The notes under the pieces: generated by a model | Told to the model about the DNA's origin: nothing | Databases searched by the model: none | Seen by the model: only the letters and a program-made list of their open reading frames with translations | Position numbers and translations under genes: made by a program | Part shown: piece by piece, positions 10,715 to 22,198 of the stretch | How the letters are laid out: each line of letters starts with the position of its first letter | Numbering within the stretch: position 1 is the stretch's first letter | Assembly (NCBI GenBank): GCA_000277445.1 | Contig: AJWJ01000110.1 | Coordinates: 1 to 53,457, forward strand | Direction of reading: 5' to 3' | DNA from: Polysphondylium violaceum | Lineage: Eukaryota > Evosea > Eumycetozoa > Dictyosteliales > Dictyosteliaceae | Length of the DNA: 53,457 bases

Positions 10715-11417
10715 TTTGTTGTTTTTGTTGTTGTTGCTATTGATAAAAAAGATTGACGGATAAAATTATACTAGTATAAAGTTGTTTATTTTGTTGTTTG
10801 AATTGAAAATTTTAGGTCTCTATTTAAATGTTTAGGTGTGTGTTGCCAAGAAAAAAAAAATTAATATTTGCAAATTAAAATTTTGGAAAATTTATGAGAA
10901 TGGTAAAAAGTGAAGGAAATCATGTGTTTTTGAAAGAAACAACTTGTGTTGTTTTTATATTTAATTGAAATTGAAAGGAATCTCTATTTGGGGTGATATT
11001 TTTAGAATTAGATAAAGATTTGGGAAATCAATTGGCGTAATCTTTAAAAAAAAAATTATAAAGATTACTTTTTATCATTCTCTTTCTTTTTTACCTCCTA
11101 CAAATTCAAAATTTTAAAAAATTAAAAAAAAAATTAAAAAAAAATAAAAGTCATGACACATGAGCGATAGTGTGGTTTTTTTTTTTATTTACATTTATTA
11201 CTATTACCCATTATACTTTGCCTTTATTTATTTGTATAGTTAAATAGAGAATTCTCGATCGATATAAAAGAAACGCTCTCTATACATATTTATTATACAT
11301 ACAATATCTCATTTCATTCATTATCTATAGCATATTTTATATATATTAAAAAAAGAAAAAGAGAAAGAGAACAAAAAAAAAGAATACTTTTACATATAAA
11401 AGAAATATACATCTATT
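10715..11417. promoter_or_regulatory. Divergent promoter region HEAT gene / ATG13
   Basis: A 700-bp spacer between two genes transcribed away from each other, so it must hold both promoters. It consists of A/T runs with a small less biased patch (CATGACACATGAGCGATAGTG) near 11152. No specific binding site was recognised. Confidence 0.6.
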
Positions 11418-13595
11418 ATGGAAGGTCTACTAGGCCCTAAATCAGAAGAATTAACTAGAAAATGTATTTCAAAAATAATACAATGTATTTTACTTTCTAG
11501 AGTTGAAGTACTATCTTCTGAAACCAACAAGGTTACAAGAAATGTATGATGTTTTTTTACTAGCATGCTTAACAACAATACAAACACCAATACTGACTAT
11601 CTATAATACTAGTTTCATTTAGAGATTAAAGAATCTGAAACAATACAGAGATTAATAGAGACAAGAATATTCTCTAGCAATGGTATTAGAACACTATTCT
11701 TTTTAGATATACATTTTGATGAAAACAATGGTCTTGGTTTTAATACTTTAATAGAATCATGGAAATTTGTATTTGAACCTACCAACCAAATAGACTATTC
11801 AATAGAATTACCAAAATTTCATACAAATGCAATTATATTGGTTAGAACCATTTATTCATTACTTCGAAACTTACCATGCTACTCTTTATTTAGAAACTTT
11901 TCAAAAAATAGATCAACTACTTGCTCTATGAAATATCAAATTAGAATAGCTGATCAACAATCTATAAATACACCTTCTTTTGCATTATGTAAGATAAAGT
12001 ACTAGTACAATATAAACATATCATACATGAATTATTAACATTTCTCTATTATTTACACTATAGCAACACCAACAAAAAGTTTTACATTTACATCGATTCC
12101 AACACCTTTAGGCACAATCAAACTAGATGTTGTATATAAAGAAAACTTGGCAAGAGAAATATCTCTTAGTTCACAATTGGGATTAGAATCACAATTTATT
12201 ATTAAAGATTATAATAATAACAACTTTAAACATTCAAATACTCAAAATATAGAATACAAGAGCAATAGTAATAATAATAATGGTTATCAATCAACATCAA
12301 ATCCAACTAGACAATCACCACCATCTTCATTTAATAATAATCTATATCATCCACCATCTCAGCCAATACCAGTTAGAATGCATTCATATAATGATCTACA
12401 AAGTTTGGGTATTGGTACACATGGTAATAATAGTTCTGGTAGTTCAGGTATGAGTTATGGTAGTTCAGGTATGAGTAGACCTTCATCTTATCAACCACCA
12501 AATAATTTATATGATTATCAACAACAACAACAACAACAACAGCAACAGCAACAACAATATAATCCTTCATCATTTGATAATAGAAACTATAGTAATCCAA
12601 TTGGTATACCTAATAATCATATGAATATGGGTGGGTTATATGGACAATCAAACTCACCTCCTAGTAGTCATAATATCAACATTCACAACAATAATAATTT
12701 TCAACAACCATATGGAACATCAGGATCACCACCATTTAAAACAGGACCTGTTTTACCATCATATAATAGAGATACACCCCCATCTGGTATAAAACAAGTA
12801 AACTTTTCATTACCAAGTCAACTCAATCCCTCATCATCTTCATCACCAACATCTGGTGTCACTGTACAAAATAATATTCATAATAATCCTCATAGAAATA
12901 GATCAATATCAGCACCAATATCGATAGAAAATAATCAACAAGGAATTAACATGAGTGGTGGCGGTGGTAGTAGTGGTGGTAATGCACCATTCCATCATCC
13001 AGACTATCCATTTAGACCATCCTCATCCTCTCAAAGAAGTCCACCCTTCCCTACCAGTATATCACCCTTTAAAGAACCTTCTACACTTGACTACTACACC
13101 AAACCAACCAACAACAATAATCAAAATCCACTTATTCAAAGCTCATCTTCACCGAGTGGAAATAGTTTTAATTCCTCGATTGGTATTGATAGAGGCGGAT
13201 TAATTGGTAATAGTGGTGCAATTAACAACAACAACTCAAGTAGTAGTGGTGGTGGATCTTTATCAAACTCTATTAATCCAAAACTTAGTCAATTACATGG
13301 GCCTGTACCAAGACTAGATTATCAAAAATCAATGTTGGGCGGTATTGGCAGCAATGGTATATCACCAACAACTGCAGGTGCGCTGTTTGAAGATGATCCT
13401 GATGAACCTGTATTCGCCTCCACTATAACTCTAAGAAATGACGAAAGTGAAATTGCAGATTTCCTTAAACTATGTAAAATTGCTCCAACTTTAAAACTAT
13501 TTGAACAAGACATTGTAAATAATCAACAGGATTCACAATCACTTCAAATTCAAATTGGAAATGATATAATGCAATTGTTAAATATAAATTTTGTA

Positions 13596-13639
<44 letters not shown>

Positions 13640-13733
13640 CAATAATAATAATAATATGATTAACAAAACAACATCACCAACTCCTTTATCAGTTCATAAT
13701 CATAATTCACCAACTTATTCCTATCCAACATAG
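11418..13733 (+). CDS. atg13: Autophagy-related protein 13
   Basis: The regulatory subunit of the Atg1/ULK1 kinase complex that starts autophagosome formation. Three exons (11418-11543, 11625-11988, 12064-13733) give 719 residues. The N-terminal 210 or so residues are a HORMA domain, which starts with EELTRKCISKIIQCILLSRV. The core has ESWKFVFEP...IDYSIELPK, then NAIILVRTIYSLLRNLPCYSLF, the family's most conserved stretch, and ends with GTIKLDVVYKE. The rest is disordered Asn/Ser/Gln/Pro sequence with a Gln run and a long Asn run near the C-terminus, as expected for the phospho-regulated tail. The first donor (AAT|GTATGA) is the least certain join. ATG13 normally works with ATG1 and ATG101, neither of which is nearby. 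Confidence 0.92.
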
Positions 13734-14110
13734 TAAATAAATTTAGAGTAACAAGACCATGCGCAAAAAACCTAAATTTAATTCGAAAAAAATAAAAATC
13801 AAAAAAAAATTTTGAAAAAAAATTTCGAAACGAGGGTTCTGTGCCCTCGCTCACACCCTTCCTTGTAAAATAAAAATGATAACCACACATCCCTTTTTTT
13901 TCCATAGGAAAATCTTTCTCGTATGTATATATATTATCTGATCATATCTTGTATCACCATCGTCATCAAGATAGATTAATGAGAGAGATGAATGATGATG
14001 TGATGTGAGATGATTGGTTAGGACGATTGTTGATTGAATGTAGAAGTAGAAAACTAATCAAATAAACAACAAACCATAGTCAAGTCACGTTACTCTAAAG
14101 ACAAATAAAG
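13734..14110. other. Intergenic region upstream of RPSA
   Basis: Promoter spacer with A/T runs, the GC hairpin noted at 13831, and a GATGATG/GATTG-rich stretch from 13960 to 14060. No gene was seen. Confidence 0.65.
13831..13849. promoter_or_regulatory. GC-rich hairpin in ribosomal protein SA promoter
   Basis: CGAGGG (13831-13836) and CCCTCG (13844-13849) form a perfect 6-bp inverted repeat with a 7-nt loop, inside AT-only DNA and about 260 bp before the RPSA start. It resembles in composition the GC island ahead of rpl36a. The regulatory role is inferred. Confidence 0.4.
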
Positions 14111-14866
14111 ATGAGTCAGTTCCCAGCTGCTTTAAACCCACACCAAGATGATATCTTAAAGATGTTAGCTTGTCAAACCCACATCGGTGGTAACAATGTT
14201 GACAAGGATATGGAATCCTACATCTGGAAAAGAAAGGACAACGGTACCTTCATCATCAACCTTGCCAAGACTTGGGAAAAGATCCAATTAGCTGCTCGTG
14301 TCATCGTCGCTGTTGAAAACCCAGCTGATATTGCTATCATTTCCGCTAAACCATTAGGTCAACGTGCCGTCCTCAAGTTTGCCAACTTTGTCGGTGCCAC
14401 CGCCTTCTCTGGTCGTTTCACCCCAGGTACCTTCACCAATCAAATCCAATCTAAATTCACTGAACCAAGACTTTTGATTGTTGCTGACCCAATCACCGAT
14501 AAACAACCATTAATGGAAGCCAGTTACGTCAACATCCCAACCATCGCTCTCTGTGATACCTTCTCCAGATTAGATGGTGTTGATATTGCTATCCCATGTA
14601 ACAACCGTGGTAAAAACTCTATTGCCCTCATGTTCTGGTTATTAGCCCGTGAAGTCTTATTCTTAAGAGGTGTCCTCCCAAGAAACACCACCTGGACCGT
14701 TAAAGTCGATCTTTTCATCTACAGAGATTCTGATGAAGATCCAGCTGAAAAAGAAAAGGAAAAAGAATTAAAACAAATCGCTCAAGTTGCTACCCCAGTT
14801 GTCGAAAATGTTGAATTCACCAACCTCCAAGCTGCTCCAATTAATGACTGGGCTGCTCAAGAATAA
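14111..14866 (+). CDS. rpsA: Ribosomal protein SA (uS2)
   Basis: A protein of the small cytosolic ribosomal subunit, related to the vertebrate laminin-receptor precursor. A single exon encodes 251 residues. The sequence [24 protein letters not shown], then [13 protein letters not shown]-like [40 protein letters not shown] and ALCDTDSPL-equivalent [20 protein letters not shown] is diagnostic of uS2. The C-terminus is an acidic/basic helix ([14 protein letters not shown]) with a DWAAQE end like other eukaryotic homologues. Codon use is strongly C-biased, marking high expression, and is shared with rpl36a but not with other neighbours. Confidence 0.97.
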   Translation: MSQFPAALNPHQDDILKMLACQTHIGGNNVDKDMESYIWKRKDNGTFIINLAKTWEKIQLAARVIVAVENPADIAIISAKPLGQRAVLKFANFVGATAFSGRFTPGTFTNQIQSKFTEPRLLIVADPITDKQPLMEASYVNIPTIALCDTFSRLDGVDIAIPCNNRGKNSIALMFWLLAREVLFLRGVLPRNTTWTVKVDLFIYRDSDEDPAEKEKEKELKQIAQVATPVVENVEFTNLQAAPINDWAAQE

Positions 14867-15068
14867 ATTAATCTTTATTTTAGCTTTTTAAAATATATAT
14901 ACATATCATTTTGTGTTTTTTATTCGCTTTAAGGAATTGTTATTTTTAGATCTGGATATGTTGGTTTTAATATAAAAAATCATATGGTTTTCGGCAGTGC
15001 TCATTTTTTTTTTTTTTTTCTATTTCTATTTGTTTTTTTCATAGGATAGGAATGTGTGATCTCCAAAA

Positions 15069-16154
15069 ATGAGTCAAAGATATGATGATCATTATAGAAA
15101 TGATCGATATAAAGATAATAGTAGATATGATGACAATGATGATAGAAGAGAAGATAGGAGTAGACATCATCATCATCATCATCCTCACCATCATCATAAT
15201 AGATATCATCATAATGATGATAGGGATCGTGATAATAGTAGAAGAGATAGTAATAGATATGATAATAGATATGATAACAGAGAAAGAGAAAGTGATTATA
15301 GAAATAGTAATGATAGATATCATGACAGTAATAATAGAAAAGATGAATATTATGATAGAAAATATTATGATCAAGATAATAAAAGATATAGGGATGCAAG
15401 TTTTAATGATAAAAGAGAAAGGGAAAGAGATTTAAAAAGATTAAAATCACTATCATCATCTTATCAAAAAGAACAATATGAAAAAGAAAGAATGATTGAA
15501 AAACAACAGGAAGAACAAAATAATAAATTAGAAGATAGTATTCCAGATTTACCAGAGAATGCTCAGGTTAGAGAGTTTCTTAAAAGTGCACCAACCAAAG
15601 GTTTGTGGATGCCCTTAGGTAAAGAAGTTAAAGTTATGCAATGTTGGAAATGTAAATCATATGGTCATAGAGCTGCAGATAAAGAATGTCCATTTTTTTT
15701 AACTGGAAATCAAGAAAATGAAAAAAATAGATTAAATAGAGAGGATCCAATGAATCAATATCAAGAAGAATCATCTCATCATGATCATCATGTTACTAAT
15801 AGTAACAATGATAATAGTAGTACTACTACTAATGACATTACTGATAAAAAACAACTAAGAAGACAACTCAAATTAAAACAACTTCAAGATCTTTTAGCAA
15901 GAGCTGAAGAAACCTATCGAAAGAAAAAAGAAAAAAAGAAATTGAAAAAAGAAAAGCACAAAGAAAAACATAGATACCATAAATATAAAGATCATCACGA
16001 TAAACACAAGCACCATCATAAACATAAAAAATATAAAAAGAAAAGAAAAGATTGTTCAAGTAGTAGTGATGAGAGTGGTAGTAGTGATAGTAGCAGCAGT
16101 AGTAGTGAAGGAGAACATCCCACATCCACAATCAAATCCAAAGATGAAAAATAA
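15069..16154 (+). CDS. rp9: RP9/PAP-1-like splicing protein
   Basis: A nuclear protein tied to pre-mRNA splicing; in humans RP9 is mutated in retinitis pigmentosa. A single exon encodes 361 residues. The N-terminal 130 residues are Arg/Asp/Tyr/His-rich repeats with a His run. The core at about residues 155-230 (SIPDLPENAQVREFLKSAPT, GLWMPLGKEVKVMQCWKC, GHRAADKECPFF, GNQ...EDPM) is nearly colinear with human RP9. It includes the zinc knuckle C-x2-C-x4-H-x6-C at about residues 192-208. The C-terminus is Lys/His-rich and then Ser/Asp-rich, as in RP9. The long Arg/Asp head is an addition compared with the human protein. Confidence 0.94.
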   Translation: MSQRYDDHYRNDRYKDNSRYDDNDDRREDRSRHHHHHHPHHHHNRYHHNDDRDRDNSRRDSNRYDNRYDNRERESDYRNSNDRYHDSNNRKDEYYDRKYYDQDNKRYRDASFNDKRERERDLKRLKSLSSSYQKEQYEKERMIEKQQEEQNNKLEDSIPDLPENAQVREFLKSAPTKGLWMPLGKEVKVMQCWKCKSYGHRAADKECPFFLTGNQENEKNRLNREDPMNQYQEESSHHDHHVTNSNNDNSSTTTNDITDKKQLRRQLKLKQLQDLLARAEETYRKKKEKKKLKKEKHKEKHRYHKYKDHHDKHKHHHKHKKYKKKRKDCSSSSDESGSSDSSSSSSEGEHPTSTIKSKDEK

Positions 16155-16591
16155 TTCCGAGCACCCCTAAATTGACAAATATCAAGATTTTTACAACCAC
16201 GCAAAACCTGGTTAGGATGGGATTATTTATCCTTATGAAATTTGGTCCCTTCGAAAAAAAATATCTATTTATTAATTTTTTTTTTTTATTTTTTATTTTT
16301 TTTTTACCCTTCAGTACTAATGATAGTTTTTTTTAAAAACAAAAGATTTTTATTTCATTATTGTACCATACCCTAAAACTATAAAATATAATATCTTTTT
16401 TTATCTTGTAATCTTTTTTTTTTTTCAATTTTAAAATTTTTAACAGTTATTCGATTTCTTTTTTTTCGTGAAATTCAACAAATTTTTTTTACTTGACCAT
16501 CATCATTCCACATTTTTCACAAGAGGAGCTCACCTTATTGTTGTTGTATTCTATTCTTTCTTTATTCACTTAAAGAAAAATAGTAATTAAA
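16155..16591. other. Intergenic region
   Basis: Spacer with poly-T tracts holding the RP9 3' flank and the promoter of the LRR/TIG gene. A less biased patch (CCGAGCACCCCTAAATTGAC) lies right after the RP9 stop. No gene was seen. Confidence 0.65.
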
Positions 16592-19500
16592 ATGTTTAAA
16601 AATAAACAATTGTATTTTATATTCACATTGATTGGATTAATATCCATTTTATCATTGTTGCCTGTGACAAAAGCAGATTTAACAAATTCCCAAAAGGCTA
16701 ACCTTGTGGCATTGGCATCTGATTTGGGTTTTGATTGGTTGGGTTTATCAAATTCTTTACCAAAATGTGGTTCTTATAGCAGACGATCTTTAATTACTTG
16801 CGATAGTACAAAAAAATATGTCACTGGATTGTAAGTTTCTAGAAGAAATACTCTTTTAAAATATCATACTAACGTTAATACATAACAACAGAGTTTTAGA
16901 CTCAAGTAATCCTACAGCTGCACCAGGTGATAGATTTGCACCTTTTATATATTTGAAGCAATTGTATGTGTTTATTGTTTAAACAAAATATTATATCTTT
17001 TTATTTATGGAATATTAATCAAAATTTAAACACATTAGGGTTATTTATAATTCAGAAATAGATCTATCTAAAGTGCCTTCTATATTGAGTCACCCAAATT
17101 TAACTGATTTCCAATTTTATTCAGAATTTGGGTCCAGAATAAAGTTGACATCTTCTTGGTCTTCATCGAGCTTAATTAAATCAATGTAGGTTACCATTTT
17201 AATCAAACTTTTAAAATTAAAATAATAATATTAATCAAATGTTTTTATCATAAAACAGTCACACTGAAAATACATATGGAACAATTCCAGATTTTAGTAC
17301 ATCAATGAATTACTTGTAAATATATATATAAAATTGTATAATTGGATAAATATAGTTATTAATTGTTTTACCAATTTTTATTCAAATAGTTTTATCAGTC
17401 AAGCTCCAACTGGATCTTTTTCACCAAAAATCCAAACATCCCTTTTTAATCCAAATTTAATTGAATATTCATTATTTGTTTCATCTACACCTCAAAGTCC
17501 ATCTTCATTAACTCAAGCTTTTCTAGATTCAGCAACTTCATTAACTAAATTGTAGGTCGTAATCAGTTTTTTATCATGATCCACTGCTATTTTATATTAA
17601 TAGATTGTTAATACTTTAATTTCTAAAGAGAATTACAACTTCCAGGTTATTCAATTGATTTTAGTCTCTTTTTTAATTTACCTACAGTTCAAACTTTGGC
17701 AATCATTGACGCTGTCCCCATTACTAAAACTTTTCCATTATTTTCTCAAGTTTCATGGGGTTCATTGACTTCTCTAACTCTTGTAAATCTTCAATTAACA
17801 GGTACATTAGAACCCAATTATTTCTTTATTACATCTCTTCAAACATTGTAAGTGTGTTTATTTTAAAATATATCAATGTTCACATTAATATTAATTGTTT
17901 TTAAAAAAAATACCATACAAAGGAAATTGAATAATAATCCATCTTTATCAATTGCATTATCAAATGATATTGGTTTCTTGAGTTTTATTAAAAACCTTTA
18001 TTTGGAAGATACAAACATGGCAGGATCCACTGTTCCACGTAATATTTTATCAAATGGTATAAAGAACTTGTATCTTAGAAACACTCACCTTAGTGGCGCA
18101 CTCCCTAGTGTATTTTTATGTGTTTCAGAATCAAGTTTAATTGATGACGGTACTGAGCCAACTTATCTATTTGACAATAATACATTTACAAATTATTTTG
18201 GTCCTGGCTCACCTAGATCCTGTTCACCAAAGATCACGAGTATTGATCCATCGCCATTGAGAGCCAATATGAGCAGTGTTGTAATCAAAGGTGAAGATTT
18301 GGGTGACAGTTTCCAAATTATCCTTAGAAACTCTGTAGATGATGTCGCCACTATGGGTTGCTTGACAACAGATTCCACCGATGAACTCTTTTGTGGCAAT
18401 CCTTTTCTTCAAGGCACTGGTACATTATTTTATAGAATTATTACCGATACATTCCCAAACACCACAGTGACATTCACCTATCAACGTCCAAGTATTACAT
18501 CTGTAACACCAGCCCCAACTCTTGGTGGTTTTATTACAATCACAGGCTATGATTTAATGGGTAAAGTAAATGCCAAGAAAAGCTCCATTAGTATCTATGG
18601 TAAAGATTGTACAAACCTAAAAATCATTCGTCAATATGAGCAAGTGTCATGTTACTATCCCGAGGGCATCACTTCAAATGTGCCCATTAGTCTCACTGTA
18701 AAAGACCTTTCCAATGATATTGAAAACTCTCCAAACTTTTTCTACAAATCTCCCTTGGTCACCTCTTCCACCGCTGCCATACCAAATCAAAATTCTGCAT
18801 TGACAATCTATGGAACAGACTTTTGGAATCAAATAGATATGGCAAATGTTAGCGTTGATATCGATGGCAATACTATTCCCTGTTCCATCACTTTTATTAA
18901 TCACACAGAGATTGTATGTACATTGGCACCAACTCCCTTTTCATCTGGTTCAAAAAATCTCAAAGTTTCAGTCAATGGTCAAGAGTCTCCAGAAAACAAG
19001 TTGTTTGAATTTATCGATCCAGCTTTTTGTCCTAACGGTTGCAATGGTGAGAGATGTGATGTGGGTATTGGTTTTTGTTCATGTAAATCTGTGTTTGGTC
19101 CTTCATGTTCCGAGGGTACTAAAAGTGTAAACTTTGACTCGAATTCCTGGTCACCTTCCTCACCCCGCCTAAAGATTGTTTCCAGTTTAAATGATACAAT
19201 GTACATGACTGCATTGTTAAAATCTATTGTTGAAAATGGTGCAGAGACAACCATTCCCAGTTGGACATCCATCTATGACAATGCTACCGACTCTACTCAA
19301 TATGGATGGGGGTTGGGCTACAAGAGCATCAATGTAACCATTCGTCACAACACTTTGGTTGGATATGATTTGATTGGTGGATCGACACTCTATTATCCAT
19401 CCAATAGTTTTGTTTATAAAGTCGAGTACTCTAGCTCCATTCCAGTGTATGATCTTCAATTTAAATTTGAATTAGAGTCCAATCAAGAATGTAGCACTCC

Positions 19501-20035
19501 ACCCATCTCTGTTGCCTACCCTACTGGATCCAATGGTGTTGGGGGTCGTTGGATGACGATTGTAAAAGATAAAGTAAAGTTCTTTTCCAGATTCCCTGTC
19601 ATATCAAATGTCAATGGCATCGTTTCATCTATCCAAACCAACAGATTCAATGCCAATGAAAACTCTACTTCTTTTTTCACCAAGGTCAGTAATAGTAATG
19701 GTCTTATAAATACCGTTGCCTTTCAATTTGATTTCTCTGTAATGCAAGCATCCAACAACGAAGTTAGAGTTGTTAGACCTGTTTCAGAGTGTATTGTTGT
19801 ACCTCCTACTCTTGCACCAACCGACACACCAACCAATCCACCAACTACCATTGAAATAATCAACCAAGAGCCAAGATCAAATAAGCCTGCCCTTATTGGT
19901 GGTATTGTCGGTGGTGTTGTAGGTGCTGCCATTGTTGCTGTTGGTCTAGTTTTTATTATAAGACAACATAGTAAATTAAACAAGACAAAGAGTCTTTTGG
20001 ATAAAAAGTTATCCGAGCTTAATAATAATTTATAA
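16592..20035 (+). CDS. LRR, IPT/TIG and EGF membrane protein (ComC-like)
   Basis: A cell-surface type I membrane protein likely used in cell-cell adhesion or signalling. Seven exons (16592-16830, 16892-16963, 17039-17185, 17259-17315, 17390-17551, 17629-17847, 17923-20035) give 1002 residues. There is a signal peptide at residues 1-29 (hydrophobic, ending VTKA|DL). A degenerate LRR region runs to about residue 400, with NLYLEDTN and NLYLRNTHLSGALP units. About three IPT/TIG units follow (each starting ITSIDPSP, ITSVTPAP or VTSSTAAI). An EGF-like module reads CPNGCNGERCDVGIGFCSC. A membrane-proximal domain comes next, then a Pro/Thr stalk (PPTLAPTDTPTNPPTT). A Gly/Ala/Val membrane segment lies about 24 residues from the end. 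The same architecture occurs in the dictyostelid ComC and related proteins. All six introns are phase 2 and fall in the LRR part. Confidence 0.88.
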
Positions 20036-20127
20036 TAAATAAGTTTGATATATTACTACTACTACTACTACTAGATATATGTTATTTAAATATTTACAAA
20101 GGGAGGAGCTTATTGTGTGGGTATAGT

Positions 20128-21174
20128 TTATTTAATAATTTGAGGTATTTCTTCTGTTTTACTACTACTTGCATTACTAGCACTATTGTTTATATTTATA
20201 CCTAAAATAGTTAAAGTATCTTTAATACAACAATGTAAATCAATATAATTTGGGGTGAGTAATTCTAATAGACGAGGTACAATTTCAATAAATTGATTAT
20301 TGTTGTTGTTATTTAATTGTAGTTGTTCTTGTTGTTGTTGTTGTTGTTGATAATAAAAACTTGAACCTTTACACATTGTTTTTAATGATAAGCAACAATG
20401 AATTAAAATTTCAATATCAGAGCTAAAAATTAATTGATATAGTACAGGAAAAGCTTTCAATTGAATTTCAAATAAAATTTCAGATCTTTCTTTACAAAAA
20501 CAATACAATAGCCATGCAACATGTCTTTGAAAATCTGTATCTGAATTTATTAAATTGTCCATGCCTACTAGTATTACCAGTTGTAGGACAATATCCAATG
20601 CACCAGCTTTTAAAATAATATCTCTGTATTGATCTTGTAGGGCAATGTTACCTAGTCCCCAAATCACTTGATCACGTATATCTTTGACATGATAGTTTGA
20701 CAACTTTATGAATATAGGTATGATTCCTAAATGAACCAATTGGTCCACCTGTTCAGTAGAGCAAAGCATTCTTAAAATAATAGATGATTCGTATTGAAGT
20801 TGAGGAAATTCATAACAATTTAAAAATGTTATTAACCGAGATAACACTCCGCTTTCAATAACAGGAATTTGAGATTGTAACAGATAGGTTCTTAATTTCA
20901 CTGTCGATATTAAAACTTCTTTATATTTTTGTGAATAGCATTGTTGGGTAATGATATTTAAGTAATTATTCTTTTTTTTTTTTTTATTGTTAATGTTAGA
21001 ATAGAGTGTAGTTTGGGGGTGGTGAAGTTAAAGTTTCCTTACAATTTCATCTTTTTCTTTAATGCTTAAATTTTGTAATGATATATCTATGGGTGTTTGT
21101 TGTTGTTGCTGTTTACTCCCAGGTTCTTCAGAATCATCGGATGACGTGTTATTTAACAAGCTTTCAGAGTTCAT
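20128..21174 (-). CDS. Short importin-alpha-like ARM-repeat protein
   Basis: Related to nuclear-import receptors, but unusual. Exon 1 (21174-21043) and exon 2 (20970-20128) are joined by a GTAAGG...AAG phase-0 intron, giving 324 residues. Armadillo units are clear: GVLSRLITFLNCYEFPQLQY, GIIPIFIKLS...VKDIRDQVIWGLGNIALQD and HVAWLLYCFCKER. They align with ARM 2-5 of importin-alpha, including the Trp (VIW) and Asn (GNIA) NLS-contact positions in one unit. The N-terminus is acidic and Gln-rich, without the Arg/Lys-rich IBB domain. The protein is about 200 residues shorter than a canonical importin-alpha, with a Gln run inside the ARM region. It converges on the LRR/TIG gene with a 92-bp gap. Confidence 0.8.
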
Positions 21175-21652
21175 AATATAAATAAATAATGGTGTATTGT
21201 GTTGTGTGGATAAAAAAAAGAAAAAAGTAAATTTGAAAAAGTGATTTCCAATTGTTGGTGTATCAGTGTGCAATTGCAACAAGACAAAAGAAAATTAAAA
21301 TTAAAAAAATTTCAACGACATCCTCATTAGGTTCAAATAATGTGTCAAAAAAATGTCATAATGTGTCAAAAAAATGAATTTATTTTATTTTTTTTCATTT
21401 TTTTTTATTTTTTAGTTTTTTAGCATGGCACAAAATATCTTTTTTTTTATCTGTGAGTAGATTTTAAAATATAAAAGTAAAAGGATCTAACCTTGAGTTC
21501 ATTAAATTATCACTACAAAACTAAAAAAAAAAAAATACAAATAGGCCCACTATACTATTTCTATGAAAAATATTCCCTGATAGTTTTTTATTTTTTTTGA
21601 ATTGTTTTTTATTTTTTTTTTTTCATTTGAAAATAGTATCAAATTGAACAAT
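21175..21652. promoter_or_regulatory. Divergent promoter region, ARM gene / CENP-X
   Basis: The spacer between two divergent genes. It holds a tandem direct repeat (21337-21376) and long T runs. The promoter role is inferred from the gene directions. Confidence 0.55.
21337..21376. repeat. 19-nt tandem direct repeat
   Basis: ATAATGTGTCAAAAAAATG occurs at about 21337-21355 and again at 21358-21376, spaced 21 nt start to start with TC between. It lies in the divergent promoter region. Confidence 0.85.
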
Positions 21653-21972
21653 ATGTCTTTTCAGCATGTAATATATCTTTTTATATCTTTAGTGTTTAAA
21701 TAAATCCACAAACTCTAATAAGCTACAATTAAACACTTTAAAAGGAAGCCATTGAAACACTCTTAAAAGAAGTTTTAAAACAAAAAAATGAAAAGTTAAA
21801 AGTGTCTGAAGAATCAATTACCATACTTTGTGACTATTTACAGCTGCTTGTAAAAGAAGCATTTCATAGAATGCACAAAGTCAAGGCTACTGAATCTGCT
21901 GATGAATATTCTATGGATATTGATTTATCTCACTATGAAAAAATATTATCTCAATTACTTTTAGATTTTTAG
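21653..21972 (+). CDS. cenpx: CENP-X/MHF2 histone-fold protein
   Basis: A subunit of the CENP-T-W-S-X kinetochore complex and of the MHF complex that helps FANCM at stalled forks. Exon 1 is only 15 nt (21653-21667, MSFQH). A 77-nt GTAATA...AAG intron follows, and exon 2 is 21745-21972, giving 80 residues. The sequence EAIETLLKEVLKQKNEKLKV, then SEESITILCDYLQLLVKEAF, then IDLSHYEKILSQLLLDF matches the CENP-X histone fold with its VS-A L-L x-F-L pattern and the terminal LPQLLLDF-like motif. The length equals that of human CENP-X (81). The N-terminal join is supported by frame and a fair splice signal. Confidence 0.88.
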
Positions 21973-22198
21973 TTCTATTGTCTAGTTTTAAAACAACTTT
22001 AACTAACAGATTTTTTTTTGGTTCCAAATGTAAAATTATATCTAGAATCTGTTTTGATCCCAATTTAAATCCAATAAAATGTACATACTTCAATCTCCCA
22101 ATTTAGAAATTTTTCTTTTTTTTTTTTTTTTTTTTTTTTTCATTTTCAATACAAGCAGCCATCTGGACAGAAACTATACTATTATTATGATTTAAGTT

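Noticed and set aside
15001-15435. Open frames rich in Tyr/His or Ile/Met on both strands
   Set aside because: Shadows of the repetitive Arg/Asp/His-rich N-terminus of the RP9 homologue.
18193-19983. Several minus-strand open frames within the LRR/TIG gene
   Set aside because: Antisense shadows of a well-supported coding exon.
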